Source: JAGWBJ01 sp964291465
Lineage (GTDB): Bacteria; Chloroflexota; Dehalococcoidia; Lucifugimonadales; JAGWBF01
Assembly: GCA_964291465.2 (NCBI GenBank)
Contig: OZ219942.1
Span: forward strand, 297,024 to 361,023
DNA length: 64,000 nt
Direction of reading: 5' to 3'
The notes beneath the pieces are model-generated. The model saw only the letters and a list, made by a program, of their open reading frames with translations, was not told where the DNA came from and made no database searches. Each line of letters opens with the position of its first letter. The first letter of the stretch is position 1. Positions 43,969-52,812 of the stretch are shown here, piece by piece. A program made the translations under genes and the position numbers.

Positions 43969-44987
43969 TGGGTGACGACCTCTTCCCCCTCGACCAAGGG
44001 CCCACCCTCGACCAAGGGCCCACCCTCGACCGAGGGATAGGAGGGCTCTTTGCGGTCCAGCCGGGACTGGAGTATGGCCGGGCTGAGGAGGAAGGCGACG
44101 GAGGCCAGAGTTATGAGTATTCCGAACAGGATGCCGAAGCTGAAGGGGATGGCCGCAACGGTGAATATGACCAGCACCGCCGTGGAGGCCATGAGGAGGG
44201 CTATCTTGACGACCCTGCGGCCCACCTTGAGGAAGACTGCGGTGACCACGGCCAGAGCCAGGAACACCAGGGCCCGCTCGGTGTCCGTGGCCCGAACAAT
44301 GGGAGAGTTGGCGGGCCAGAGGCCGCCCTGCCAGTTCAGGAACAGCATCCACGTGGTGAGGAAGGGAAAGGGGAGGGCCGTCAGGGACACCAGCAGCCAG
44401 TCCTGCCTTATGACCCGCCCCATCACCCGAGCCATTATCCAGAGGGAGAAGGGCACGTACACTGCCATGAGCATGTATATGGGGAAGCTGAAGGGCAGGG
44501 AGCCCGTGGTGACGAGCTGCCAGGAGCCGTAGGCCAGCGACCCCAGGGCCATCAGCCAGGAGAGGGCCGGAGCCGCCATGGAGTAGCCAAGCCAGGTGTA
44601 CGTCCAGTTGGGCCTGCCCGTCCTCCAGCCCTTGAGGGTCACGAAGGTCACCCCTGTGAGGATGACGGCGACCAGCATGAACTCGGTCCACAAGTGGAGG
44701 GCGAAGAGGCTGGCCAGCAGCAGGTGGGGCAGGGTCGCCAGGAGGATGTCCCGCCAGTTGGCCCGGCTGTGGACCGTGTACATGTCCCGGGCGATGGCGT
44801 CGGGGCCGCCGAGATCGTCCAGGGCCTGGGTCAGGGCCTCCTTGTAGGTGAGGCCGTCCTGCTCGAGCTCGTGGATCCTCTCCTCGAGGTGGCCCTGGAG
44901 CTCCAGGGCGATGTCCCGGTTCTTCCGGGGGTCCAGCCTGAGCTTGCGGGTGATGGCCCGAAGATAGTTTTGGAGCTCGACGTCCAC
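43947..44987 (-). CDS. Membrane protein with N-terminal permease-prefix domain
   Basis: A 346-residue protein. Residues 1-80 are a cytoplasmic helical domain with RNRDIALELQGHLEERIHEL-like pattern (read here as KNRDIALELQGHLEERIHEL), as found before PadR-linked permeases. About eight to nine hydrophobic helices follow. The C-terminus has two short VEGGPL repeats, from an 18-bp DNA repeat at about 43985-44035. It lies 16 bases downstream of a PadR regulator, a well-known pairing for stress-responsive membrane proteins. Confidence 0.85.
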   Translation of the reverse strand: MDVELQNYLRAITRKLRLDPRKNRDIALELQGHLEERIHELEQDGLTYKEALTQALDDLGGPDAIARDMYTVHSRANWRDILLATLPHLLLASLFALHLWTEFMLVAVILTGVTFVTLKGWRTGRPNWTYTWLGYSMAAPALSWLMALGSLAYGSWQLVTTGSLPFSFPIYMLMAVYVPFSLWIMARVMGRVIRQDWLLVSLTALPFPFLTTWMLFLNWQGGLWPANSPIVRATDTERALVFLALAVVTAVFLKVGRRVVKIALLMASTAVLVIFTVAAIPFSFGILFGILITLASVAFLLSPAILQSRLDRKEPSYPSVEGGPLVEGGPLVEGEEVVTHWFTNAR

Positions 44988-45003
44988 CGGCAGCCTCCGC
45001 CCG

Positions 45004-45336
45004 CTAGGAGACCAGTGCAGGCATGATGGAGTTGACCGCCGACGAGAAACGCCTCCATTCCGCGGTACGCTCGTCCAGGGTCTTTCGGCCCTTGGAGGTC
45101 ATGTGATAGTAGCGCCGGGGAGCGCCGGTGCTGGTCTCTTTCCACTGGCCCTCTATGAGGCCGGATGCTTCCAGGCGGTGCAAGGCCGGGTAGAGGGTGC
45201 CCTCTTTGAAACGGAAGTACCCGTCGCTGCGCTCCCTTATCTCCTTGACGATCTGGTAGCCGTACATCGCTTCGTCCGACAGCAGGGACAGGAGGAGGGT
45301 CTCGGTGTTGCCCTTCAGAAGCTCTTTATGATACAC
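45004..45336 (-). CDS. PadR-family transcriptional regulator
   Basis: A 110-residue winged-helix repressor. It has ELLKGNTETLLLSLLSDEAM followed by YGYQIVKEIRERSDG and the wing GTLYPALHRLEASGLIEGQWK, the PadR core. The C-terminal helix is for dimerisation. The start is GTG. It is the first gene of an operon with the permease-prefix membrane protein and DegV, and likely represses that operon in response to a small ligand. Confidence 0.94.
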   Translation of the reverse strand: MYHKELLKGNTETLLLSLLSDEAMYGYQIVKEIRERSDGYFRFKEGTLYPALHRLEASGLIEGQWKETSTGAPRRYYHMTSKGRKTLDERTAEWRRFSSAVNSIMPALVS

Positions 45337-45365
45337 GTTGCGGCACCTTGCTTATGATTGCCCCG

Positions 45366-45395
45366 ATTTTATCCCGACCCGCCCGCGAGGGTCAA
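45366..45395 (-). promoter_or_regulatory. Promoter of the PadR operon
   Basis: On the minus strand: TTGACC, an 18-base spacer and TAAAAT, about 30 bases upstream of the GTG start. Confidence 0.65.
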
Positions 45396-45483
45396 GCTGG
45401 GCGGCCCGCACCCAACTCTCTACCGTAAGGGGGAGATGGCGCCCCGTGTCCGATCCCCTGAAGGCCGTGTCTACCGGCTCCCG

Positions 45484-45738
45484 CTAGAGGGAGTTGACCA
45501 GGACCTGGATCGCCCACAGGATGAAGATGGCGGCCATGGGACTCAGGTCCAGCATGCCCACGCGGGGGATTATCCGGCGCAGGGGGCCCAGGATCGGCTC
45601 GGTTATCTGGTAGATTATGGCGACGACGGGGTGGCTGCTGTTGCCGATGGGCAGCCAGGAGAGCACCACGCGGGCGAAGATGGCCACGGTCAGCACCGTT
45701 GCCAGGATCCCGACGAAGTTCTTGATGCCGTCAGTCAC
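45484..45738 (-). CDS. YggT family membrane protein
   Basis: An 84-residue protein with two membrane helices (about 8-28 and 65-82). The linking segment SWLPIGNSSHPVVAIIYQITEPIL followed by GPLRRIIP is the YggT signature (read as two parts of at most 20 residues). The GTG start sits in a four-base overlap with the proC stop, a conserved order in many bacteria (proC-yggT). The family is implicated in division or osmotic tolerance, but its function is not established. Confidence 0.88.
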   Translation of the reverse strand: MTDGIKNFVGILATVLTVAIFARVVLSWLPIGNSSHPVVAIIYQITEPILGPLRRIIPRVGMLDLSPMAAIFILWAIQVLVNSL

Positions 45739-46537
45739 TGCCGGCCCAGCTCCATGGACCTCTTGTAGGCGGCGACCACGGCGTCGATGACGGCGGAGCG
45801 CAGGCCACCCCGCTCCAGGGCCAGGAGCCCCTCGACGGTGGTGCCCCCCGGGGAGGTCACCATGTCCTTCAGCTGGGCGGGATGGAGGCCGGTCTCCTCC
45901 ACCAGCTTCGTGCCGCCCAGGACGGTCTGCAGGGCCAGGGTGCGGGACATGTCCCGGGGAGGCCCACGTGGACGCCGGCATCGACGAGCGCCTCGATGAA
46001 CAGGAACACGTAGGCGGGGCCGCTGGCGCTCAGGGCCGTGGCCATGTCCATGTACTTCTCGTCGGAGACGTAAATCTCCTTGCCCACCGTGCCCAGCGCC
46101 GACCGGGCCGCCTCCCGCGCAGCCTGGGAGACCTGGGGGGAGCAGGTCCAGAGGCTCATGCCCTCGCCGATCTGCGCGGGAGTGTTGGGCATGACGCGGA
46201 TGACAGACGGGTGGCCAAGGCCCTCGACTATGGTGGCCATTTTCGCACCGGCGACGATGGAGAGGGCAGCCTGGTCCTCGCGCAGGCCCCCGTTGAGCTC
46301 GGCAAGGACCCGGGATAGGTCCTGGGGCTTGACCGACAGGACAACGACGTCGGCCGGCGAGGCGGCCTCGGCGTTGACGGCGGTGACCAAGACCCCGTGG
46401 CGGTCCCGGAGGGCCCGGCGCCGCTCCTCCAGGGGCTCACCCACGGACACGTCTTCAGCCGCCGCCACCCCGCTGGACAGCACGCCGGAGATAATGGCCT
46501 CGGCCATGGTGCCTCCGCCTATGAAAGCCAGCTTCAT
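45735..46537 (-). CDS. proC: Pyrroline-5-carboxylate reductase; one frameshift
   Basis: About 267 residues if one C is restored near 45955-45962 (CCCCGGGA). It performs the last step of proline synthesis. The N-terminal Rossmann motif is KLAFIGGGTMAEAI. VIRVMPNTPAQIGEG, ALSASGPAYVFLFIEAL and TSPGGTTVEGLLALERGGLR (20 residues) are all diagnostic. The first frame ends in an unrelated tail after VGLPG, while the next resumes at DMSRTLALQTVLGG. A TATAAT box lies at 46567-46572, with a weak -35. Confidence 0.92.
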
Positions 46538-46680
46538 GCCGCGGTCGAGCCCCCCATTTGCCCACAATTATACACGACTGGGCCGTATGGACGACAGGAA
46601 CGGTACCGGGACAACCACAGACGCAAAACCCGGCCGACGCTTACGTCCGGCGGAAGCCAAGGGGAGGAGGGCCGGGAGGC

Positions 46681-47693
46681 TCAGGAGAGTCCTTCGCCCA
46701 GGGAGAGGGAGACGGCCATTCTGATGGCCTCCAGCATGCTGTCGTGGTGGGCTATCCCCTTGCCGGCTATGTCGAAGGCGGTGCCGTGGTCCACGGAGGT
46801 ACGGACGAAGGGGAGGCCCAGGTTGGCGGTGATGCTGGTCTCGAAGCCGTGGACCTTGACGGCGATGTGGCCCTGGTCGTGGTACATGGCCAGGACCACG
46901 TCGTAGGACCCCTGGATGGCCTGGTGGAACACGATGTCCGCCGGAACGGGGCCGCGGGCATCGATGCCCAGGCTCCGGGCCTCCTCCACCGCGGGCCCTA
47001 TCTCGTCGGCCTCCTCGTTGCCCAGGAGGCCGCCGTCGCTGCCGTGGGGGTTCAGGGCGGCGACGCCGATGCGGGGTTCGGGATACCGGCCTGTCCGAAG
47101 CTGTCGTGGGTCAGCCGGAGCTTGCCCAGAATCCGGTCCCTGGTGACGTAGTCGCAGGCGCGGCGGAGGGAGCGGTGGGTGGTGAGGTGCACGACCCACA
47201 GCCGCCCGGTCATCAGCATGGTGGCCACGTCGGGCGCGCCGGAAAGCTCCTGGAGCAGCTCCATGTGACCAATGGCCTTGTACCCGGCCAGCGACGCGGC
47301 CTCCTTGTTCACCGGCGCGGTGGCCAGGGCGTCCACCTGGCCGGCCAGGGCCAGCTCGGCAGCCCGGGTCACCCACTCCATTGCGGCCTTGCCGCAAGCC
47401 GGGGTCACGCGGCCGACGGCGACATCCTCGGGGCTCAGGTTGTGGGGGTCGACGATGTCCACGACCCCGGGGGACTCCCCGGCCCCGTGGGCCGACTCAA
47501 CCTCCCGGACCGTCAACGAGGCCCCCACCAGGCCGATGGCCTGCTCCATGGACCAGGCGCTCCCCACCACCAGGGGCCGGCAGGCCGGATGCACCCGCCC
47601 CGAGGCCAGGGCCTTGGCGATGATCTCCGGGCCGATGCCGCACGGGTCGCCCATGGTTATGGCGATGGTGGGCTTGGCGCTGTCGTCAGGCAT
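46681..47693 (-). CDS. pdxA: 4-hydroxythreonine-4-phosphate dehydrogenase; one frameshift
   Basis: About 337 residues with one base restored near 47085-47095. The N-terminal part has IAITMGDPCGIGPEI, ALATAPVNKEA and a metal histidine in GHMELL. The second part has RIGVAALNPHGSDGGLLGNE and AMYHDQGHIAVKV with further metal histidines. PdxA makes the B6 precursor. PdxA2-type enzymes of four-carbon sugar acids look alike and cannot be fully excluded. It follows nrdJ by 41 bases. Confidence 0.92.
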
Positions 47694-47734
47694 GGGCCGC
47701 TACCCCCGGGACCGCCCGGCGGCCGCCGGGCGTC

Positions 47735-50137
47735 CTACCCGCACTTGTTCCAGCCGCAGGAGGCGCAGAGAAGACAGCCCTCCTGGTAGGCCAGGGTGGT
47801 GTTGCAGTCGGGGCAACGGCCCCGGGGTTGGTACCCATTGAGCTCCCAGGCGGCCTTGCCGTTCTCCTTGGGGAACAGCTTCATCTGGGGCGAGGCCGCG
47901 GGGGGAGGGCTCCCGGAAATGGAGTGGCGCTCCAGGGCCAGGGCGACGGCGTCGGGGCCGGACCGCACCAGCACGCCGCTGTCCCAGGCTGGGCAGCAGG
48001 TGATGCCCCGGATCTGCTCCACCACGGCCTTGATGTCGATGCCCGACCGGAGGGCCAGGGAGGCCAGGCGGGAGATGGCCTCGAGCTGGGCCGAGTCACA
48101 GCCGCCGGCCTTGCCCAGGGCCGTGAAGACCTCGAAGGGCTTCCCCTCCTCGTCGAAGTTGATGGTGATGTACATGTTGCCGTGGCCGGTCCGGATGCGC
48201 TCGGTTATGCCCGACATCTCCTGGGGCCTGCCCCTGGGGGTCAGGCTGCGGCCGGCGCCGGCTTCCACGGGCTCGGCCCGAGCGGGCCCTGTGGACGCCT
48301 CGGCGGGGGCGCTGCCGGAGTCGCCGGTGCTCAGCACCTGGTTCTCCTTACTGCCGTCGCGGTAGATGGTGATGCCCTTGCAACCCAGCTCGTAGGCCAG
48401 GGTATAGGCGTCGGCCACGTCCTTGCGGCCGGCCTGGCTGGGGAAGTTGATGGTCTTGGAGACGGCGTTGTCGGTGTGCGCCTGGAAGGCCGCCTGCATG
48501 CGCACGTGCCACTCGGGCGCGATGTCGTGGGAGGTCACGAAGAGCCGCTCGACCCACCCGGGCACGGCGGGGTCCAGACCGCGGAGGCTTCCGTGGTCGG
48601 CCAGCTTGCGCATGAGCTCGGGAGAGTGGAAGCCCTCCCGGCGGGCCACCGACTCGAAGTAGGGGTTGCCCTCCACGAGCCGGGTGTTGTCCATGACGTT
48701 GCGCACGTAGCTGAGGGCGAAGAGGGGCTCTATGCCGCTGGAGCAGCCCGCGATGATGCTTATGGTGCCGGTGGGGGCGATGGTGGTGGGCGCCGAGTTG
48801 CGCAGCTCGGGGCCACCCGCCTGGTGGTAGATGCTGCCCTCCCAGGCAGGGAAAGGGCCCCTGGCGGCGGCAAGCTCCGCCGAGGCCTCGTGGGTCTTGG
48901 CCCGGATGGAGGACATGAGCCGGTCGGCGACGTGGAGGGCTTCCTCGGAGTCGTAGGGGATGCCGAGCTGGACCAGCAGGTCGGCGAACCCCATGAGCCC
49001 GAGGCCGATGCGCCGGGTCTTGTGGCTCATCTCCTGGATGGCGGGGATGGGGTAGCTGTTCATGTCGATGACGTTGTCCAGCATGTGCACGGCGGTGCGT
49101 ATGACGCGGGTGAGCTTGGACCAGTCTATCTCGGCGCCGTCGCCGGTGTACCGCACCATGCGGGCCAGGTTGACGGAGCCCAGGTTGCACGACTCGTATG
49201 GGAGCAGGGGCTGCTCGCCGCACGGGTTGGTGCTCTCGATCCTGCCCAGGAGGGGGGTGGGGTTGTCCCGGTTTATCCGGTCCAGGAAGACGATGCCGGG
49301 GTCCCCGGTCTTCCAGGCCATGTCCGCCAGCAGCTCGAAGACCTCGTCGGCGTTGAGGCGACCCGTGACCTTGCCCGTGCGGGGGTTCACCAGGTCGTAT
49401 TCCTCGCCGCGCTGCACCTTGCCCATGAACTCCTCGGTGACGGCGACGGAGATGTTGAAGTTGGTGATGCTCTTGCCGTCCTCCTTGGCCCTAATGAACC
49501 TGAGGATGTCGGGATGGTCGACGTTCAGTATGCCCATGTTGGCGCCGCGCCTGGTGGAGCCTTGCTTCACGGCCTCGGTGGCGCCGTCGAAGGCGCGCAT
49601 GAAGCTCACGGGGCCGCTGGCCACGCCGCCGGTGGAGCCGACGATGTCCCCCTCGGGGCGCAGCCGGCTGAAGGCGAAGCCCGTGCCCCCGCCGCTCTTC
49701 TGCACCAACGTCGCTTCCTTGACCGTCTCGAAGATGGCCTCCATGGAGTCGCTGACGGGCAATACGAAGCAGGCGGAGAGCATCTGGAGCTCCCGGCCCG
49801 CGTTCATCAGGGTGGGGGAGTTGGGGAGGTACTCCAGGCGGGACATGACCTGGTAGAACTCCTCCTCGGCCTCGTGGACCTGGGCGTCGGTGGCCCCGTA
49901 GCGCCGGTCGGCCAGGGACAGGTTGCGAGAGACCCGGCGGAACATCTCGTCGGGCTCCTCGATTACGTTGCCCTCCCGGTCCTTGGCCAGGTACCGGCGC
50001 CTGAGGACGGCCATGGAGTTGTCCGTCAGCTCGGGCGAAGAGTCCGTGAGACGCTGGAGCATGCCGTCCTGGAGGGCCTCCATCACCCTGCGCCGAACGG
50101 CGGTGGTCTCCATGTCATAGCTCCGGGTACTTGCCAC
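47735..50137 (-). CDS. nrdJ: Adenosylcobalamin-dependent ribonucleoside-diphosphate reductase
   Basis: A class II reductase of about 800 residues. The finger-loop and active-site features include PNSPTLMNAG, the cysteine in QMLSACFVLP and the STNPCGEQPLLPYESCNLGS loop. TGTISIIAGCSSGIEPLFAL is also typical. The C-terminus carries CPDC and CASCGWNKCG, a zinc-ribbon/redox tail. It makes deoxyribonucleotides without oxygen. The start is uncertain: GTG with GGGGGG upstream is chosen, but ATG at 50113 is possible. NrdR boxes lie upstream. Confidence 0.95.
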   Translation of the reverse strand: MASTRSYDMETTAVRRRVMEALQDGMLQRLTDSSPELTDNSMAVLRRRYLAKDREGNVIEEPDEMFRRVSRNLSLADRRYGATDAQVHEAEEEFYQVMSRLEYLPNSPTLMNAGRELQMLSACFVLPVSDSMEAIFETVKEATLVQKSGGGTGFAFSRLRPEGDIVGSTGGVASGPVSFMRAFDGATEAVKQGSTRRGANMGILNVDHPDILRFIRAKEDGKSITNFNISVAVTEEFMGKVQRGEEYDLVNPRTGKVTGRLNADEVFELLADMAWKTGDPGIVFLDRINRDNPTPLLGRIESTNPCGEQPLLPYESCNLGSVNLARMVRYTGDGAEIDWSKLTRVIRTAVHMLDNVIDMNSYPIPAIQEMSHKTRRIGLGLMGFADLLVQLGIPYDSEEALHVADRLMSSIRAKTHEASAELAAARGPFPAWEGSIYHQAGGPELRNSAPTTIAPTGTISIIAGCSSGIEPLFALSYVRNVMDNTRLVEGNPYFESVARREGFHSPELMRKLADHGSLRGLDPAVPGWVERLFVTSHDIAPEWHVRMQAAFQAHTDNAVSKTINFPSQAGRKDVADAYTLAYELGCKGITIYRDGSKENQVLSTGDSGSAPAEASTGPARAEPVEAGAGRSLTPRGRPQEMSGITERIRTGHGNMYITINFDEEGKPFEVFTALGKAGGCDSAQLEAISRLASLALRSGIDIKAVVEQIRGITCCPAWDSGVLVRSGPDAVALALERHSISGSPPPAASPQMKLFPKENGKAAWELNGYQPRGRCPDCNTTLAYQEGCLLCASCGWNKCG

Positions 50138-50304
50138 GATTCCCCCCCTCACCTGTTCGCCGGGAACGGGCCGCTTATGGGCGGCCTCCATGTCGTCAAA
50201 GGGACCACGGCGGCGGGGCAATATTCCCGTGTCACGGCATACTGGTTGGTCCCGGCTGATCGAATCTAATCCAGTTCACCCGCCGCCGTGGGGGCGTCAT
50301 TTTA

Positions 50305-50318
50305 ACACAAGTTGTGGT
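50305..50318. promoter_or_regulatory. NrdR box 1 upstream of nrdJ (weaker)
   Basis: ACACAAGTTGTGGT, a degenerate match to the NrdR consensus acaCwAtATaTwGtgt. It is 32 bases from the stronger box, the expected three-helical-turn spacing. The intervening leader to nrdJ (50138-50304) shows no riboswitch motif. Confidence 0.55.
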
Positions 50319-50336
50319 GGTATACAAGGACCACTG

Positions 50337-50352
50337 ACACTATATGTAGGGC
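50337..50352. promoter_or_regulatory. NrdR box 2 upstream of nrdJ
   Basis: ACACTATATGTAGGGC, a close match to the NrdR consensus. Confidence 0.75.
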
Positions 50353-50449
50353 CCGTATCCGGTGCGGCGGCGGCGCGCCTGGGCACGGACAGAAGCCCCG
50401 GGCAGACGCGGCCGACGCCTTGCCCGCCCAGGTGGAACGGCCGGGGCGC

Positions 50450-50656
50450 CTAGGCGAGGTCCTCGCTGATCCAGTAGACGGCCAGGGCCTCCCGGACCTT
50501 GGTGTCGATCTCGTCCTGCATGACGGCGATGTGGTTGCTCTCCCGGTCCTGCGCCCCCAGCAGGGGGAACCGGCCGAGGGCGTCCCGCATGGCCTGTGCC
50601 TCGTTCCTGAGGCCCGACCAGCGGTTGAGGGAGGTATCCTGCGAGCTGTCGAACAT
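50450..50656 (-). CDS. Small protein between nrdR and nrdJ
   Basis: A 68-residue protein. The ATG has AGGAGGGTAGACAGC immediately upstream, and the gene begins five bases after the nrdR stop, so it is certainly in the nrdR transcript. It is helical, with SLNRWSGLRNEAQAMRDALG and the ending YWISEDLA. No cysteines and no membrane segment. The family is not recognised. Its position between a regulator and its target suggests a link with ribonucleotide reductase. Confidence 0.72.
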   Translation of the reverse strand: MFDSSQDTSLNRWSGLRNEAQAMRDALGRFPLLGAQDRESNHIAVMQDEIDTKVREALAVYWISEDLA

Positions 50657-50661
50657 GCTGT

Positions 50662-51246
50662 CTACCCTCCTGAGCTGCCGTTGCTGAGTCTTCCCGGGGC
50701 GCCGGCGGCGCGGCCCGGCCTCCTCCCCCTGCGTTGCCTCCCCCTTGGGATGGGCACCCCCTCCATCAGTGATAGCTGGGCGGTGTCCTCGGTGTCCTCG
50801 GTGTTTTCTTTGAGGTCCTTGACCACCTCTTCGAAGCTGTCGATGTCCTGAAAGTCCCTGTACACGCTGGCGAACCGGATGTACGCAACCCGGTCCAGAC
50901 GCCTCAGGCGCTCCATGACCATCTCGCCCAGCACCGCGGCCCTGATCTCGGCGTGGCCCAGGCCCTGCATCTCGGCCTCGATGTCCTCCACTAGCTTTTC
51001 GATCTCCCGGTAGGGCACCCGCCTCTTGACGCAGGCCTTCACGATGCCGTCCATCAGCTTCTGCCGGTTGAACTCTTCCCGGCGGCCGTCGGCCTTGGCC
51101 ACCAGGAGGGCCGTCGTCTGGACGCGCTCGTAGGTGGTAAACCTCAGGCCGCAGCGGGTGCACTCCCTCCTCCGACGCACCCCATTGTCGGAGGTCCTGG
51201 AGTCCGTGACCCTGGAGTCTGGGCTGTTGCAATAAGGGCAGCGCAT
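50662..51246 (-). CDS. nrdR: Transcriptional repressor NrdR
   Basis: A 194-residue repressor of ribonucleotide reductase genes. The N-terminal zinc ribbon has C3, C6, C29 and C32 (MRCPYCNSPD, ECTRCGLRF). The ATP-cone (about 46-136) senses ATP/dATP: VAKADGRREEFNRQKLMDGI. The C-terminal 45 residues are an unusual Arg/Gly-rich tail beyond the common length of about 150 residues. It has its own paired NrdR boxes, so it is autoregulated. Confidence 0.97.
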   Translation of the reverse strand: MRCPYCNSPDSRVTDSRTSDNGVRRRRECTRCGLRFTTYERVQTTALLVAKADGRREEFNRQKLMDGIVKACVKRRVPYREIEKLVEDIEAEMQGLGHAEIRAAVLGEMVMERLRRLDRVAYIRFASVYRDFQDIDSFEEVVKDLKENTEDTEDTAQLSLMEGVPIPRGRQRRGRRPGRAAGAPGRLSNGSSGG

Positions 51247-51309
51247 GAGGCTCTCGGCGGCCTGGACTTTCCCACTCAGTCTTAAACTTTTCTAATTTCT
51301 TTCTTAAAC

Positions 51310-51325
51310 ACACTATATGTGGTAC
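51310..51325. promoter_or_regulatory. NrdR box 1 upstream of nrdR
   Basis: ACACTATATGTGGTAC, a close match to the consensus; it contains a TATAGT -10-like hexamer on the minus strand. Confidence 0.8.
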
Positions 51326-51340
51326 CGGAGGTCCCAGCGA

Positions 51341-51356
51341 CCACAATCTGTTGTGT
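51341..51356. promoter_or_regulatory. NrdR box 2 upstream of nrdR
   Basis: CCACAATCTGTTGTGT, 31 bases from box 1, the spacing needed for NrdR to bind both on one face of DNA. Confidence 0.8.
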
Positions 51357-51456
51357 TAGCAACGATTCTAGACACGGCTTCTTCCTCTTGTCAAGGTCTC
51401 GGGGGCGCCGTCAGGCGGGGTTTTGGTCCCGATGCGGCGCACCAGGGGAAACAAAA

Positions 51457-51490
51457 GAAGGCCCCCCGCGCGTACGCGCGGGGGGCCTTC
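51457..51490 (-). terminator. Terminator of the ftsZ operon
   Basis: A perfect 34-base palindrome (GAAGGCCCCCCGCGCG and its mirror, with a TA centre). On the minus strand it is followed by TTTTGTTT. It lies about 100 bases past the ftsZ stop. The rest of the 51247-51588 gap contains the nrdR control region and nothing else recognised. Confidence 0.9.
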
Positions 51491-51588
51491 GAGGGTTCCC
51501 GGCATATTTCCGTGCCGACCGGTGATTGGACCTAATACTGCCCAGGCATGCCGGGAATATTACTCCCTATGAAGGGAGAGTCCGGCAA

Positions 51589-52755
51589 CTATCGGAAGAA
51601 GCCCTTGCCCTTCTGGGCCACCTGCCTCCTCATGAAGCTGGGAACGTCCAGGTCTTCGCTGCTGTCGGGAATGGCGTCCTGCAACAGACGGCGAAGGCTC
51701 TCGTCCCGCTCGCCCACCTCCTCTTCGGGCACGGGGAAGGCCGAGGCGACCATGGTGACCTTGACCTCGTCATCCATCTTGGAGTCCCTGGAGGTACCGA
51801 ATATCACGTTGGCCTCGGGGTCGGCCATGTCCTGGATGACGTCGGCCGCGTCCTGGACTTCCTTCAGGGTCAGGGTGGCGCCGCCGGTGATGACGAAGAG
51901 CAGGCGCCTGGCTCCCTCGATGTCGATGTCCAGCAACGGGCTCTGGCTGGCCATCTTTGCCGCGTCCTTGGCCCGGCTCTCTCCCTTGCCCTTGCCGATG
52001 GCCAGCCATGCCTGGCCGGCGTTGTTCAGGATGGTCCTGACGTCGGCGAAGTCCACGTTGATCTCGCCGGGGACCGTGACCACCTCGACTATGGCCTGTA
52101 TGCCCTGCTGGAGAACGCTGTCGGCCAGCTTGAGGGCGTCTTCCCAGCTGGCGGCCTGCTCCCGGTTGCGGTCCATCTGGAGCAGCCGGTCGTTGGGGAT
52201 CACGATCAGGGTATCCACGTGGTCCCTTAGGCGGTTTATCCCCTCCTCGGCGTTCTTCCTCCGCACCGCCGCCTCGAACTCGAAGGGCCTGCTCACGACG
52301 CCCACGGTGAGGGCGCCGGACTCCTTGGCGAGCTGGGCGATGACGGGACAGGCGCCCGTCCCGGTGCCGCCGCCCATGCCGGCCGCCAGGAAGACCATGT
52401 CGGCCCCGTCGACCATCTTCTCCAGGTCTTCCCTGCTCTCCTCGGCCGCCTGCCGGCCCAGGTCCGGGTTGGCGCCAGCCCCCAGGCCCCTGGTCAGGGT
52501 GTGGCCGATGGCCAGCCGATGACCCAGGTCACACCGGAACAGGTGCTGGGAGTCGGTGTTGACCCCGTAGTAGTCCACCATGCCCAGCTTCTCCTTGGGC
52601 ATGCGGCTGATGGCGTTGCTGCCGCCTCCACCCACTCCCACGACCTTGATCACGGGTCCCCCCGGGGGACGCTGGGGATCCAGGAGATTCCCTCCCAGTC
52701 CCAGGGCCTCCTGAGTTCCCGAGTCCCCCTGATAGTTCTGGTCCTTGGACACCAT
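51589..52755 (-). CDS. ftsZ: Cell division protein FtsZ
   Basis: A 388-residue tubulin homologue that forms the division ring. The N-terminal GTP site is VVGVGGGGSNAISRM, and the tubulin signature is GMGGGTGTGACPV. The C-terminal peptide DLDVPSFMRRQ, which binds FtsA, is present close to the end. AAGGAGG precedes the ATG. The gene follows ftsA by 57 bases. Confidence 0.97.
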   Translation of the reverse strand: MVSKDQNYQGDSGTQEALGLGGNLLDPQRPPGGPVIKVVGVGGGGSNAISRMPKEKLGMVDYYGVNTDSQHLFRCDLGHRLAIGHTLTRGLGAGANPDLGRQAAEESREDLEKMVDGADMVFLAAGMGGGTGTGACPVIAQLAKESGALTVGVVSRPFEFEAAVRRKNAEEGINRLRDHVDTLIVIPNDRLLQMDRNREQAASWEDALKLADSVLQQGIQAIVEVVTVPGEINVDFADVRTILNNAGQAWLAIGKGKGESRAKDAAKMASQSPLLDIDIEGARRLLFVITGGATLTLKEVQDAADVIQDMADPEANVIFGTSRDSKMDDEVKVTMVASAFPVPEEEVGERDESLRRLLQDAIPDSSEDLDVPSFMRRQVAQKGKGFFR

Positions 52756-52812
52756 TGTTCCCTCCTTTCGATACGCCTCCACGGTATGTCCTCGACCTCC
52801 CAGGCTCTGCTT

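Noticed and set aside
47828..50269. Long open frame antisense to nrdJ (over 800 codons), and similar long antisense frames across mfd, thrC, ggt and others
   Set aside because: They lie exactly opposite well-recognised genes, have His/Gly/Val-biased composition typical of the antisense of high-GC codons, and show no domain patterns.
50138..50304. B12 riboswitch before the B12-dependent reductase
   Set aside because: No conserved cobalamin core was found. The region is explained by a leader between NrdR boxes and nrdJ.
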